Shown here one piece after another: positions 1 to 8,962 of a stretch of DNA of 32,372 nt. The DNA lies in contig DATNLZ010000125.1 in assembly GCA_035602605.1 (NCBI GenBank), forward strand, positions 1 through 32,372, read 5' to 3'. How positions within the stretch are numbered: the stretch's first letter is position 1; each line of letters opens with the position of its first letter. Made by a program: the position numbers and the translations under genes. The notes beneath the pieces were generated by a model. It saw only the letters and a list, made by a program, of their open reading frames with translations, ran no database searches and was not told the origin of the DNA. Source of the stretch: DASQHY01 sp035602605. Lineage in GTDB: Bacteria > Acidobacteriota > Terriglobia > Acidiferrales > UBA7541.

Positions 1-712
1 GCGCCTTCTGTAGCAGCAGCACCGCCTTGCGGCGGCGTTTCGAGCCTTTCCTACGGCGAGCAACACGACGTTGGGTCTTGCGAAGTTCGGCTTGAGCGTT
101 GCGGTACCAACGTGGGTTCTCGACCACGGTCCCATCCGAGAACACCGCGAACGATTCGAGACCAACGTCTACGCCAATTTCCGTGTCCTTGCGGACCAGA
201 GCAACAGGCTCGAACTCGACGACAAATGTCGCGTACCACCCCCCGCACTCGCGCTTGATGGTGACGGTTTTACTCTTGCCCTCCATGCTGCGGTGCTGTT
301 TGACCTTGATGTTTCCGATTTTTGATAGCTGCAGCCGACCACCACTTAACTTGAACCCGTCAGGATACGTGAAAGAATCGAAACGGTTGCGTCCTTTGAA
401 CCGGGGAAAACCCGGTGTCGGTCCTGACTTGCAGCGGCGGAAGAAGGCCTTGAACGCTTTGTCCAGTCGAGGTAACGGGTCTTGCAGAGCATGGGAATAG
501 AGGTCCAGCAACTCGGTGCGGATCGCCTTAATCTCCGGCAACTGATTCTGTTGGGCATCGTAGTTTACCAGCGTGCGGCGCCTCCACGCGCCTATGCGCT
601 CTTGCAACCCGGCATTGTATATCTCGCGACACGCGTCAAGCGTAGCGAGCATTTGCTCCCGCTGTTTGCGGTTCGGATATAGCCGGAACTTGAACGTTTT
701 GCGACTAGACAT
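1..712 (-). CDS. tnpB: TnpB, RNA-guided nuclease of IS200/IS605-type element (partial, cut by window edge)
   Basis: An uninterrupted reading frame begins at ATG 712 and runs off the left edge, giving about 237 N-terminal residues with no stop. The N terminus (KTFKFRLYPNRKQREQML) is the OrfB_IS605 helix-turn-helix type start. Residues around 178-192 read GVDVGLESFAVFSDG, the RuvC-I strand with the first catalytic Asp. A very basic stretch (RRVARRRKGSKRRRK) follows, as is usual in TnpB. The remaining RuvC motifs, the zinc finger and the guide-RNA end lie outside the window. TnpB proteins are omega-RNA-guided DNA nucleases carried by transposons of this family. No tnpA is visible within the 98 bases before the neighbouring operon, so this may be a tnpB-only (IS1341-like) element. 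Whether it is intact cannot be judged here. Confidence 0.88.
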   Translation of the reverse strand, partial: MSSRKTFKFRLYPNRKQREQMLATLDACREIYNAGLQERIGAWRRRTLVNYDAQQNQLPEIKAIRTELLDLYSHALQDPLPRLDKAFKAFFRRCKSGPTPGFPRFKGRNRFDSFTYPDGFKLSGGRLQLSKIGNIKVKQHRSMEGKSKTVTIKRECGGWYATFVVEFEPVALVRKDTEIGVDVGLESFAVFSDGTVVENPRWYRNAQAELRKTQRRVARRRKGSKRRRKAVLLLQKA

Positions 713-718
713 TTTTCT

Positions 719-736
719 AGCCTGCAATCACAAGCT
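719..736 (-). repeat. Hairpin just upstream of tnpB, possible left-end structure
   Basis: AGCCTG and CAAGCT flank a 6-nt spacer (stem of 6 pairs including one G-T wobble), 7 bases before the tnpB start codon. Elements of the IS200/IS605 family carry short subterminal hairpins recognised by TnpA. This could be such a site or a leader hairpin controlling tnpB translation. The left boundary of the element is not defined. Confidence 0.35.
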
Positions 737-769
737 TCGTATACCGCTTTGAGCAATCTATTTCAAAGG

Positions 770-813
770 TGATCGTCATCTTCCGAAGAAACATTCATAC
801 ATGAAAACGATCA
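770..813 (-). terminator. Branched inverted repeat spanning the stop codon of the FAD subunit gene
   Basis: A perfect 7-bp inverted repeat (TGATCGT at 770-776, ACGATCA at 807-813) encloses two smaller hairpins: TTCAT-AC-ATGAA at 794-805, and a UUCG-type hairpin around 779-790 on the minus strand. Together they would fold as a three-way junction. The outer arm includes the TGA stop of the FAD subunit gene (811-813). No strong U tract follows, so it may be a transcript-end structure of the operon or part of the transposon boundary instead of a classical terminator. Confidence 0.4.
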
Positions 814-1671
814 TTGAAGCGTCAGCAAAAATTCTTCGAGGAGATTCTGCGCTACCTTAAGCCGGTACGCAGCCGTGGAACGAATATCGTCAATCGGCGT
901 GATTTCCCGCGCGAGGGTTCTCTTGGCGGCCACCATCGCGCTCGATCCTAATGGCTCGCTGCGCAGGGCGTTCTCGGTTTCGACGCACCGAAGCACGATG
1001 GGCGCCACGCTGCCGAAGGCGATCCGGATGTCTTGTATCCGCCGGCCATCCACAATCGCCCTGCCTGCGAAACATACTTTCGAAATCGCCTGAGCTTTGC
1101 GCGTACCCACCTTGCGGTAGCCTTGGCGCCACCGGTCATCGGTTCGTGGTAATCGAATGGAGCGGATCAGTTCATCCTTGCTCAGACCCATTTCTTTATA
1201 GCCGGTATGAAAGCCATGATACGCAACCCAGCGAGTTCCGCGCGCCGAGACAAGTTCGAGTTTGGCATCGTAGACAAGCAGGGCCGGAGGTGAATCCGCC
1301 GCGGGAGATGCGTTGACAATGTTTCCTCCCAGTGTTCCACGATTTTGTGTCGCCACTCCTCCTGTTTCTCGCGCCGCCTGGCAGAGCAGTGGGAATTCGC
1401 TCTTCAGGAGAGGATGCTCGAGCACGTCGGTGTATGTGGTCAGCGCACCGAGTGTGATGTGCTCGGGTGTGACCGCAATACCTTTGAGCTCGGGCAATTT
1501 CCAAATACTTAGAAACTTCTTGTGGGTAAGCTTTCCGCTTTCCCATAACACCATCAAGTCGGTTCCGCCTGCCAAGGGCTGGAGGGTGCCACGTTCTTGC
1601 TCGAGCAATGCCAGTGCCGCCTGCAAAGTATCGGGCGCGTGCAATTGGTAGGCAGAAACCCGCGGCCTCAT
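811..1671 (-). CDS. Molybdenum hydroxylase FAD-binding subunit (CoxM/XdhB family)
   Basis: A protein of 286 residues that passes electrons from the iron-sulfur subunit to FAD in a xanthine dehydrogenase/CO dehydrogenase-type enzyme. The FAD-binding motifs are visible: PLAGGTDLMV near the N terminus and GGVATQNRGTLGGNIVNASPAADSPPALL in the middle, shown as two stretches that contact the FAD. Length fits the family. The start at ATG 1671 overlaps the stop of the upstream 2Fe-2S gene as ATGA, which suggests translational coupling. An in-frame ATG at 1695 would add eight residues and cannot be excluded. It is the last gene of the operon. Confidence 0.9.
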   Translation of the reverse strand: MRPRVSAYQLHAPDTLQAALALLEQERGTLQPLAGGTDLMVLWESGKLTHKKFLSIWKLPELKGIAVTPEHITLGALTTYTDVLEHPLLKSEFPLLCQAARETGGVATQNRGTLGGNIVNASPAADSPPALLVYDAKLELVSARGTRWVAYHGFHTGYKEMGLSKDELIRSIRLPRTDDRWRQGYRKVGTRKAQAISKVCFAGRAIVDGRRIQDIRIAFGSVAPIVLRCVETENALRSEPLGSSAMVAAKRTLAREITPIDDIRSTAAYRLKVAQNLLEEFLLTLQ

Positions 1672-2159
1672 GCCTGGAGCCCGATCGTCCGGCATGCCTG
1701 GACAACGGCCTCAAAAATTTTGGTGTACCCGGTGCAACGGCAGAGATTGCCCGCGAGTCCATGGCGGATATCGGCTTGGTTCGGCTGAGGTATCCGCTCC
1801 AGTAAACTGATCGCTGCCAGAACCATTCCCGGCGTGCAAATTCCGCACTGCGCTCCTCCGCAGGAAATAAATGCTTCCTGCACGGCATGCAACTGCTCAC
1901 CCTTGGCGATGCCCTCAATGGTTTTGATTTCGCTTTCTTGAGCCTGCAAAACAGGAACCAGACAACTGTTCACCAGTTTGTGGTCCAGAAGTACCGAGCA
2001 GGCTCCGCATTCCCCTTCTCCGCAACCCTCTTTCGTACCTGTAAGTCCCAACTCTTCGCGCAGCACATCGAGCAGCCGGGCCATCGGATACGCTCGAACA
2101 GTCTTGGTTTCGCCGTTTACGCAAAACGAAATCTCCACTTTTCGCACCGTGTCACGCAC
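1668..2159 (-). CDS. Molybdenum hydroxylase 2Fe-2S subunit (CoxS/XdhC-type small subunit)
   Basis: A 163-residue ferredoxin-like subunit carrying two [2Fe-2S] clusters. The plant-type N-terminal cluster is ligated by C46, C51, C54 and C66 (EGCGEGECGACSV). The C-terminal four-helix domain holds C105, C108, C140 and C142 (CGICTPGM and NLCRCTGY). It relays electrons from the molybdenum centre to FAD. The gene starts with GTG at 2159, overlapping the end of the large-subunit gene by 8 bases, and its stop overlaps the start of the FAD subunit gene. All family cysteines are present, so the subunit looks functional. Confidence 0.94.
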   Translation of the reverse strand: MRDTVRKVEISFCVNGETKTVRAYPMARLLDVLREELGLTGTKEGCGEGECGACSVLLDHKLVNSCLVPVLQAQESEIKTIEGIAKGEQLHAVQEAFISCGGAQCGICTPGMVLAAISLLERIPQPNQADIRHGLAGNLCRCTGYTKIFEAVVQACRTIGLQA

Positions 2160-4395
2160 GCGAGCTCACCGTTTCCAAACTGGCCAGCGCTTCCATCAAT
2201 GTTTCCGGCAGAACCGGAATCCGATCGATACTGACGCCGGTCGCATTCTCGATAGCATTCACGATTGCCGGAGCCGGGCCGTCCATCGGAAGCTCACCGA
2301 TACCTTTGGCCCCAGATGGACCATAGGCGTATGGCTGTTCCTCAAAAAAAACTCGGATGGATGGAACATCCGCTGTTGTGGGCATGATGTAATTGGTCAT
2401 CTGGCCGTTGCTCATGCGACCATTCTTCCAGACCACATTTTCGTAAAGCGCGTAGCCGATGCCTTGCGCCACTCCACCTTCAATCTGCCCTGCCGCGAGC
2501 ACCGGGTGAACAACTTTTCCGACTTCTTGCAGCGCCAAAAAATCCTTCACCTGAACCTCGAACGTCACCAGGTCAACGGTAAGGTCGGCTACATAGACTG
2601 CCCAGGCGTAAGCACCGTAGGCATCGCCGTGATACTTGGCATCGTCCCAGTGAATCCCCGGTGGGGCCTGATACTGACTTTGCGATTTTAGCGGACCAAA
2701 AGACTCAATATGTTTTCGACATGCTTCGGCAAATTCGGCGGGCGTATAAACCTCTTGCAAGTGGCCGCCCGCGATTAACGTTTTCTTTAATTCGAGTGCT
2801 GCGGATTCGATCAGTTTTCCCACCACCATACAGGTCCGCGAGGCCACCGTGGGTCCGCTGTTCGGAACCAAGCTTGTGTCCGGACGCACAATTTCGATTT
2901 GCTCGTAACTGACGCCCAGAGCTTCCGCAGCGATCTGTGAAAGAATCGTGTTGGTTCCCTGCCCGATCTCGGTATTGGCGGTGAGAATTCGAACCACACC
3001 ATCGGGCATTGCTTCTAGCTCGACCACCGACGCTAGGTACTGTTCGCCCGAACCAGTGAATCCGGCCCCGTGCATGAACGCGGCGAAGCCGATACCTTTT
3101 CTCAAACGATTCCGGGAATTCTCGCGCGAATAACTCTCGGTTTTCGCGTGATAGTCGCTCAGGTGCAGCGCGCGCTCCAGCAATTGCGGGAGCCTGACGT
3201 TTTCACGAATGACCTGCCCTGTGGCGGTTGTTTGGTCCGGCTGGATAAAATTTCTGCGACGAAATTCTTCTGGAGTGAGACCGACCGCGCGTGCCACTTT
3301 ATTCATGTGGCGTTCCAGAGCGAAAATACTTTGCGGTGCTCCGAACCCACGAAACGCTCCATGCGGAGGCGCATTGGTTGCCACGGCGCGGCTGCGAACC
3401 CTTACGTGGGGACAAAAATAGGGCCCCGCAGCATGAATCGTGCCGCGTGACAGAACCACGGGAGAAAGCGTGGTGTACGCGCCGCCGTCAATGACGAAAT
3501 CGATTTCCATCGCCTGGAGCTTGCCGTCCTTGGTTACCGCGGTGCGATGTTTGGTGCGCGAGGGATGGCGCTTGGTTGTGGCGGCCATGTCCTCGGCGCG
3601 ATCGTAAATCATTTTCACGGGCTGGCCCGACTTCCAAGCAAGCAGCGCGGCGTGACCCGCGAGGATCGATGGATATTCTTCTTTACCGCCAAATCCGCCG
3701 CCGGTCTCAGCTTGAATCACACGGATCCTTTCGGAGGGCAGTTCGAATAAGGCCATGAGGGCTTTCTGTACGTAGTACGGGCACTGCATGGAGCCCCACA
3801 CGGTTACCGGTTCATCGGGACGAGCGATCGCAATGACGCCATTCGGTTCGATATAAAGCTGTTCTTGCGCCCCCGTTTCGTAGGTGCCTTCCACAATGAA
3901 ATCAGCGACGGCCCAGACACTCGATGGATCACCTTTTTCGAGGACATACGATTTAAAGACATTGTCGCGGCCCCAGACAATTTCTGTTCCCCGCAATGAA
4001 TCATCCATCGTAAAAATGGGATTCATCGGGGCCACGGCAATGCGCACCGATCGCCGCGCCTCCTCGAGCAAACCCTTGTCGGGGTGAGCCAGCAACACGA
4101 CTGGCTCCTCGGGATGATTTACGATCTTATCGGCCAGGAAGGGCTGATCGTGGGCAATCAAGGCGACGCAATTTTTTCCAGGAATGTCTTTGGCCGTAAC
4201 GATTGTGAATTCGTTCCAAGGAATTGCGTCATCAAAGATGATGTTGGTGATGGTTCCACGGGCGTCGACGCTCCGCACGGTCGTGCCGTACCACATCCCC
4301 GGGAAGCGCATATCGTCCACATAGCGCGCTTTGCCGGTAACTTTGTCGCGCGCTTCTTTGCGAGCCACGGACCGTCCTATGAGTTTCTCGGACAT
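2152..4395 (-). CDS. Molybdenum hydroxylase large (molybdopterin-binding) subunit, XdhA/CoxL family
   Basis: A 747-residue catalytic subunit of the xanthine dehydrogenase/aldehyde oxidase superfamily. The N-terminal a/b hammerhead domain contains RSVARKEARDKVTGKARYVDD. Cofactor motifs include GGGFGGKEEYPS and the loop AFRGFGAPQ. The latter matches the XDH/aldehyde oxidase type and lacks the CSFR loop of true form I CO dehydrogenases. The C-terminal GIGELPMDGPAPA carries the catalytic Glu (about residue 701). The substrate cannot be read from sequence; purines, N-heterocycles or aldehydes are possible. ATG 4395 is preferred because AAGGTGG precedes it at proper spacing; an upstream in-frame start at 4446 has no family support. 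Cofactor-insertion chaperones (XdhC/CoxD-like) are not in the window. Confidence 0.92.
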   Translation of the reverse strand: MSEKLIGRSVARKEARDKVTGKARYVDDMRFPGMWYGTTVRSVDARGTITNIIFDDAIPWNEFTIVTAKDIPGKNCVALIAHDQPFLADKIVNHPEEPVVLLAHPDKGLLEEARRSVRIAVAPMNPIFTMDDSLRGTEIVWGRDNVFKSYVLEKGDPSSVWAVADFIVEGTYETGAQEQLYIEPNGVIAIARPDEPVTVWGSMQCPYYVQKALMALFELPSERIRVIQAETGGGFGGKEEYPSILAGHAALLAWKSGQPVKMIYDRAEDMAATTKRHPSRTKHRTAVTKDGKLQAMEIDFVIDGGAYTTLSPVVLSRGTIHAAGPYFCPHVRVRSRAVATNAPPHGAFRGFGAPQSIFALERHMNKVARAVGLTPEEFRRRNFIQPDQTTATGQVIRENVRLPQLLERALHLSDYHAKTESYSRENSRNRLRKGIGFAAFMHGAGFTGSGEQYLASVVELEAMPDGVVRILTANTEIGQGTNTILSQIAAEALGVSYEQIEIVRPDTSLVPNSGPTVASRTCMVVGKLIESAALELKKTLIAGGHLQEVYTPAEFAEACRKHIESFGPLKSQSQYQAPPGIHWDDAKYHGDAYGAYAWAVYVADLTVDLVTFEVQVKDFLALQEVGKVVHPVLAAGQIEGGVAQGIGYALYENVVWKNGRMSNGQMTNYIMPTTADVPSIRVFFEEQPYAYGPSGAKGIGELPMDGPAPAIVNAIENATGVSIDRIPVLPETLMEALASLETVSSRA

Positions 4396-4463
4396 GAGCC
4401 ACCTTGAATATACGAGGATACATGGCAGCCGGCAACGCTCGCCCATCGCTGGCCGAATTTACC

Positions 4464-4469
4464 ATTATA
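4464..4469 (-). promoter_or_regulatory. Candidate -10 box for the molybdenum hydroxylase operon
   Basis: The minus strand reads TATAAT at 4469-4464, a perfect -10 hexamer about 70 bases before the large-subunit start codon. No good -35 hexamer is visible 16-18 bases upstream. That position is occupied by the dyad at 4470-4501, as expected for an activator-dependent promoter. Confidence 0.4.
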
Positions 4470-4501
4470 GTACACACTAGAAATAGCTATCGAGTGTATC
4501 C
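4470..4501. promoter_or_regulatory. Imperfect inverted repeat in the divergent spacer, candidate operator
   Basis: Arms GTACACACTAGA (4470-4481) and TCGAGTGTATCC (4490-4501) match at 9 of 12 positions in inverted orientation around an 8-bp spacer that includes the palindrome ATAGCTAT. It sits between the divergent hydroxylase operon and gltB and overlaps the -35 region of the operon's candidate promoter. The dyad length and position suit a LysR- or TetR-type regulator; the binding protein is unknown. Confidence 0.4.
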
Positions 4502-4548
4502 AAATTCATGATTGTACTTTCCCACCGCCCCGGCCGTATCAACGTAGT

Positions 4549-7500
4549 GTGCCTCTGTACGCCACTCATGCGCACCCAGACCACGATGCCTGCGGTGTGG
4601 GGTTCGTCGTCCAACTTGGTAGCTGCGGCTCCCGCGACGTCGTGGAGCGCGCGCTCGAAGCGCTGGTAAGGCTTTCGCATCGCGGCGGCGTAGATGCCGA
4701 TGGTGCCAGCGGCGATGGTGCTGGTCTTCTAACCTCCATTCCAGAAAAGTTCATCCGCGGCCGCGCGCTCGATGCCGGCATTGATTTGCCGGAAGCTTTT
4801 GGCCTAGGAATGGCGTTTCTTCCGCCTGAAAAAGAAACCGAAGCCTGCGCCGCAATCGAAGCGGCTGCAACGAAAAGCGGATTAAGATTTTTGGGCTGGC
4901 GAGACGTGCCGACCGACCGCCGAGCTCTTGGGCCGTGTGCGGTAGCTACGCTTCCTATCGTCCGCCAATGCTTCATTGCTCCCGCCACTAAGACCGCCAA
5001 CTTCGAGCGGCAGCTTTTCTTTTTGCGCAAGCGCATCGAAGCCACTGCTCCGGCCGGAACCTATTTGTGCTCGCTTTCCTCACGTACCGTGGTTTATAAG
5101 GGCCTGCTGGCACCGCGCCAATTACCTGCATTTTATTTGGACCTAGCAAGCCCGGAATTTATCAGTCCTTTTGCGGTCTTTCACCAGCGCTATTCCACCA
5201 ACACGCAACCCACGTGGAATTTGGCGCAACCGTTTCGTTTCACGGCTCACAACGGCGAGATCAATACCATCGGCGCTAATCGCCGGTGGCTACGGGCACG
5301 CGAGCGGGACATCCGCCGCAAATTCCGAGTACAAAAGTGGTTTAGTGCCATGGAAGATCACGTAAGTGATTCCGCCAATTTCGACAACGCATTTGAAATT
5401 TTGTCGCAACAAGGTCAGAGCACGGCTTCGGTACTTTTGCAGATGGTTCCCCCTGCGTGGGAATCAGACAGCCAAATCAGCCCGCAATTGCGCGCGCATC
5501 TAGCCCGGTTGGCACGAGCGCAGGAGCCCTGGGATGGACCGGCGGCACTGGTATTCAGCGATGGAAGGATGGTCGGCGCCAAACTGGATCGCAATGGTTT
5601 GCGGCCGCTGCGTTATACCCTAACCTCGGACGGCTTGCTGGTGGCCGGATCAGAGGTAGGGCTGACCGACTTCGCGGGCAAGAGCATTTGCGAGCGGCAG
5701 CGCCTTGGCCCCGGTGAAATGCTCATGGTGGACACGGCCACGGGCGCCATTTTTCGCGGGAATGAACTTCTTGAAGTGTTGAGCGCTTCCGGCGAAGGCA
5801 GCGGGTTGGCTGCCGCGCCGCGACTGAAACCTTCCACAGACGGCCCAGCGAAGCAAACGCCCGACGTCAAGCGCGTAGCCGGAGCTCTCGGGTGGAGCGG
5901 GGATCAATTCCGGCTCTTGTTTCAGCCACTAGGCCTAGAGGGAAAAGAAGCGGTCTGGAGCATGGGCGATGATGGGCCGCCCGCATTTCTTTCTTCCTCG
6001 CAGCGCCCCTTGTGGGATTACTGCAAGCAGCGCTTCGCGCAGGTGACCAATCCCCCGATCGATCCGCTCCGTGAAGCACACGTGATGTCGCTCGACGTAT
6101 CGCTCGGTTCCGAGATGTCGCTGGGCTCGCCACTTCTTGATGAAGGCCAGATGAGTAGGCTCGAGAACGATGTACTACAGCCTGTATTCGGAATCGATTT
6201 GACATTTGATGCGTGCCGCGGCGTGAAAGGGGCTCTCGGGGCGCTCAAACGCGTACGCAAAGAGGCGTTTGATCTAGCGCGCGCGAAACCTGGGATGCTG
6301 GTGCTGAGCGATCGCGGAGTGAGCCCCAATCGTGCGGCGCTGCCAGCCTTGCTGGCGCTCGGCGCGGTCTGGAAAGAAATGCTTCGAGCCAACGCCCACG
6401 GCGTTCCGCTGGTCATCGAGACAGGGCAAGTGATCGAAACCCATCACCTCGCTTTACTGGTGGCCGCTGGCGCCACCGCGGTCTTCCCCTATCTGGCGTT
6501 GGAACTGTCGGAGGGGTTGCAAAACGGCGGCACAGCAAGATATCGCGTGGCCGTAGAGACCGGGCTTCGCAAAGTACTGGCGCGGATGGGAATCTCTACA
6601 ATTTCGAGTTACCGGAATAGCTATCTGTTTGAAATCATCGGATTAGATGCGGATGTTTGCGCAGCGTATTTCCCGGACGCCACGCACGTACTCGGCGGAA
6701 AAAGTCTTGGGGATCTGCTAGGAGACAGCTTGCAACGGCACGCGGCCGCCTTTGCCGATGATGTTGCTGTTCTGCCGGATGCTGGCCTGTACCGTTTCCG
6801 CCAAGGTGGCGAACGCCATTCGACCTCACCCGAGCTCGTGCGGCGCATGCATCGTTACATCAAGACGCCCGACGCGGAAAACTATCGTGCCTACGCCGAG
6901 CTCGCCGACAAACGCGAGCCGACGGCAGTGCGCGATCTACTGGAAATCGTGCCGAACACGCCGATTGCCGTGGAAGAGGTCGAGGACGACAGCGCCATTT
7001 TGCGTCGCTTCAGCACCCAAGCCATGTCGCTCGGCTCCCTCGGTCCCGAGGCCCATCGCACGATCGCCATCGCCATGAATCGACTGGGTGCGCGGAGCAA
7101 TACCGGTGAAGGCGGGGAGGATCCTGAACTTTATCGCACCCAGCCCGAGGCTGGCAACCGGGTCAAGCAGGTAGCCTCGGCGCGATTCGGCGTCACTACC
7201 GAGTATCTGGTGCAGGCTGCGGAACTGGAAATCAAAATGGCGCAAGGGTCGAAGCCGGGCGAGGGTGGCCAGCTTCCGGCCACGAAGGTCACTCCCTATA
7301 TTGCGCGGCTGCGTCACGCGGTGCCGGGAATGGGATTGATTTCGCCACCGCCGCATCACGACATTTATAGCATCGAAGACCTGGCGCAGCTGATTTACGA
7401 CCTGCGCTCGGTCAATCCCCTTGCGCGCATTGGTGTGAAGCTGGTGTCCGGAGCAGGGGTGGGGGTAATAGCCGCGGGTGTAGCCAAGGCTGGCGCAGAC

Positions 7501-8928
7501 GTTATAACCATCAGCGGTTTTGACGGCGGCACCGGTTCATCGCCGCTAACCTCGATCAAGAATACCGGGCTGCCGTGGGAAGTTGGCTTGCGCGAGGCGC
7601 ACCGCGCGCTGGTTCGCACGGGGTTTCGCAGCCGCGTGCAGCTTCGCGTTGACGGCGGATTCAAGTCTGGACGCGACGTGATTGTAGCAGCATTGCTCGG
7701 CGCGCAGGAATTTGGTTTTGGCACCGCCGCGCTCCTGGCCATTGGTTGCATCATGGCCCGTCAATGTCATCTAAACACCTGCCCGGTGGGAATCGCCACG
7801 CAGGACGAAACCTTGCGCGCGCGCTTCTCGGGAAATCCTGAAATGGTGATGACCTATTTTCGCGGCGTTGCTGCAGAAGTTCGCGAGCGCTTGGCCGCGC
7901 TGGGCGCACGATCGCTGCAGGAAATTATCGGCTCTGTGGAGCGGTTGCGCCCGCGCGATGCGCAAGCCACACGCGCGTTAAAAAAGTTACTGGAACCGGA
8001 AACTCTGCCGGCCACGCGAATCGCGGAATTACCAGGCGAGAGCTCTGTGATCGAGCTCGACCTGGGCACAAAACTTGCGCATGCCAAGTCATTCCCCGGC
8101 TCCGGCAGCTTTACGATTTGTAACTCAGACCGGAGCGTGGGCGCGCATTTGAGCGGCGAACTGCTTCGTCGCGCAGGAAATTCTGCCTTTAAGAATACTG
8201 TGACCGAGCACAACAAGATCACCGATTTCGAATTTCAGGGAAGTGCCGGTCAGAGTTTTGGCGCATTCCTCATTTCCGGCTTGCAATTTCGCTTGCACGG
8301 AGAGGCCAACGATTATGTCGGCAAAGGGTTGAGCGGCGGCACCATCGCGATCACTGCCGGTGCCGAGGCCTGCCGAAGGGGCGACGTCCTAGCTGGTAAT
8401 ACTGTGCTTTACGGAGCGACTAGCGGCCAACTCTTTATTGCTGGCCGCGCCGGTGAGCGATTCGCCGTACGGAACAGCGGTGCGTTGGCGGTGGTCGAAG
8501 GTGTCGGTCAGCATGGCTGCGAATACATGACCGCTGGAGTTGTCATTATTCTCGGCTCGGTGGGGATTAACTTCGGTTCGGGAATGACCGGCGGTCTCAC
8601 GTACATCGCTAGCGAAGCTCTGTCCGAGCATACCTATAACAAGGAGTTCGTACGCCCGGCCGCGATCGAGGAAGAAGAAGAGTCATGGTTGCGTCGCGTG
8701 CTTAGCGAGCATGTTCATCTTACAGGAAGCCCGCGAGCCGAGGATTTGCTCAACGATCGTTATCCGTTGCCGCTCGTGCGGCTAGAGCCGTTGCATCTAC
8801 CATGTGCTATTGATCAAACGTGGTCCCCAACGCTTGCGCGCTTGCATAAGACCGACCTCGCACCGTCCCGATTCCTGGACGCTTTGCCGCCTGAAGTTGC
8901 CCCTCTGTCTGAACAGAGCGCCAGCTAA
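4549..8928 (+). CDS. gltB: Glutamate synthase large subunit
   Basis: A 1459-residue glutamate synthase (GOGAT) large chain, which makes glutamate from glutamine and 2-oxoglutarate. An N-terminal type 2 glutamine amidotransferase domain occupies about residues 15-390; Cys15 (HDACGVGF) would become the nucleophile after removal of a 14-residue propeptide. It is followed by the central domain, the FMN-binding synthase barrel (about 790-1160) and the C-terminal GXGXG beta-helix (about 1210-1430). The [3Fe-4S] cluster ligands are C1067, C1073 and C1078. The start is GTG 4549; no other in-frame start lies upstream, and the position fits the short propeptide. There is no clear Shine-Dalgarno sequence. 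The NADPH-dependent small subunit gene gltD is not adjacent, so its partner may be encoded elsewhere or the enzyme may be ferredoxin-dependent. Confidence 0.96.
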   Translation: MPLYATHAHPDHDACGVGFVVQLGSCGSRDVVERALEALVRLSHRGGVDADGASGDGAGLLTSIPEKFIRGRALDAGIDLPEAFGLGMAFLPPEKETEACAAIEAAATKSGLRFLGWRDVPTDRRALGPCAVATLPIVRQCFIAPATKTANFERQLFFLRKRIEATAPAGTYLCSLSSRTVVYKGLLAPRQLPAFYLDLASPEFISPFAVFHQRYSTNTQPTWNLAQPFRFTAHNGEINTIGANRRWLRARERDIRRKFRVQKWFSAMEDHVSDSANFDNAFEILSQQGQSTASVLLQMVPPAWESDSQISPQLRAHLARLARAQEPWDGPAALVFSDGRMVGAKLDRNGLRPLRYTLTSDGLLVAGSEVGLTDFAGKSICERQRLGPGEMLMVDTATGAIFRGNELLEVLSASGEGSGLAAAPRLKPSTDGPAKQTPDVKRVAGALGWSGDQFRLLFQPLGLEGKEAVWSMGDDGPPAFLSSSQRPLWDYCKQRFAQVTNPPIDPLREAHVMSLDVSLGSEMSLGSPLLDEGQMSRLENDVLQPVFGIDLTFDACRGVKGALGALKRVRKEAFDLARAKPGMLVLSDRGVSPNRAALPALLALGAVWKEMLRANAHGVPLVIETGQVIETHHLALLVAAGATAVFPYLALELSEGLQNGGTARYRVAVETGLRKVLARMGISTISSYRNSYLFEIIGLDADVCAAYFPDATHVLGGKSLGDLLGDSLQRHAAAFADDVAVLPDAGLYRFRQGGERHSTSPELVRRMHRYIKTPDAENYRAYAELADKREPTAVRDLLEIVPNTPIAVEEVEDDSAILRRFSTQAMSLGSLGPEAHRTIAIAMNRLGARSNTGEGGEDPELYRTQPEAGNRVKQVASARFGVTTEYLVQAAELEIKMAQGSKPGEGGQLPATKVTPYIARLRHAVPGMGLISPPPHHDIYSIEDLAQLIYDLRSVNPLARIGVKLVSGAGVGVIAAGVAKAGADVITISGFDGGTGSSPLTSIKNTGLPWEVGLREAHRALVRTGFRSRVQLRVDGGFKSGRDVIVAALLGAQEFGFGTAALLAIGCIMARQCHLNTCPVGIATQDETLRARFSGNPEMVMTYFRGVAAEVRERLAALGARSLQEIIGSVERLRPRDAQATRALKKLLEPETLPATRIAELPGESSVIELDLGTKLAHAKSFPGSGSFTICNSDRSVGAHLSGELLRRAGNSAFKNTVTEHNKITDFEFQGSAGQSFGAFLISGLQFRLHGEANDYVGKGLSGGTIAITAGAEACRRGDVLAGNTVLYGATSGQLFIAGRAGERFAVRNSGALAVVEGVGQHGCEYMTAGVVIILGSVGINFGSGMTGGLTYIASEALSEHTYNKEFVRPAAIEEEEESWLRRVLSEHVHLTGSPRAEDLLNDRYPLPLVRLEPLHLPCAIDQTWSPTLARLHKTDLAPSRFLDALPPEVAPLSEQSAS

Positions 8929-8962
8929 GGGTGTTGCTTTGCGTGCGCGTCGCCGCCTATCT

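Noticed and set aside
1978..2691. Plus-strand reading frame of 237 codons across the 2Fe-2S and large-subunit genes
   Set aside because: It lies opposite two clearly conserved genes and resembles no family.
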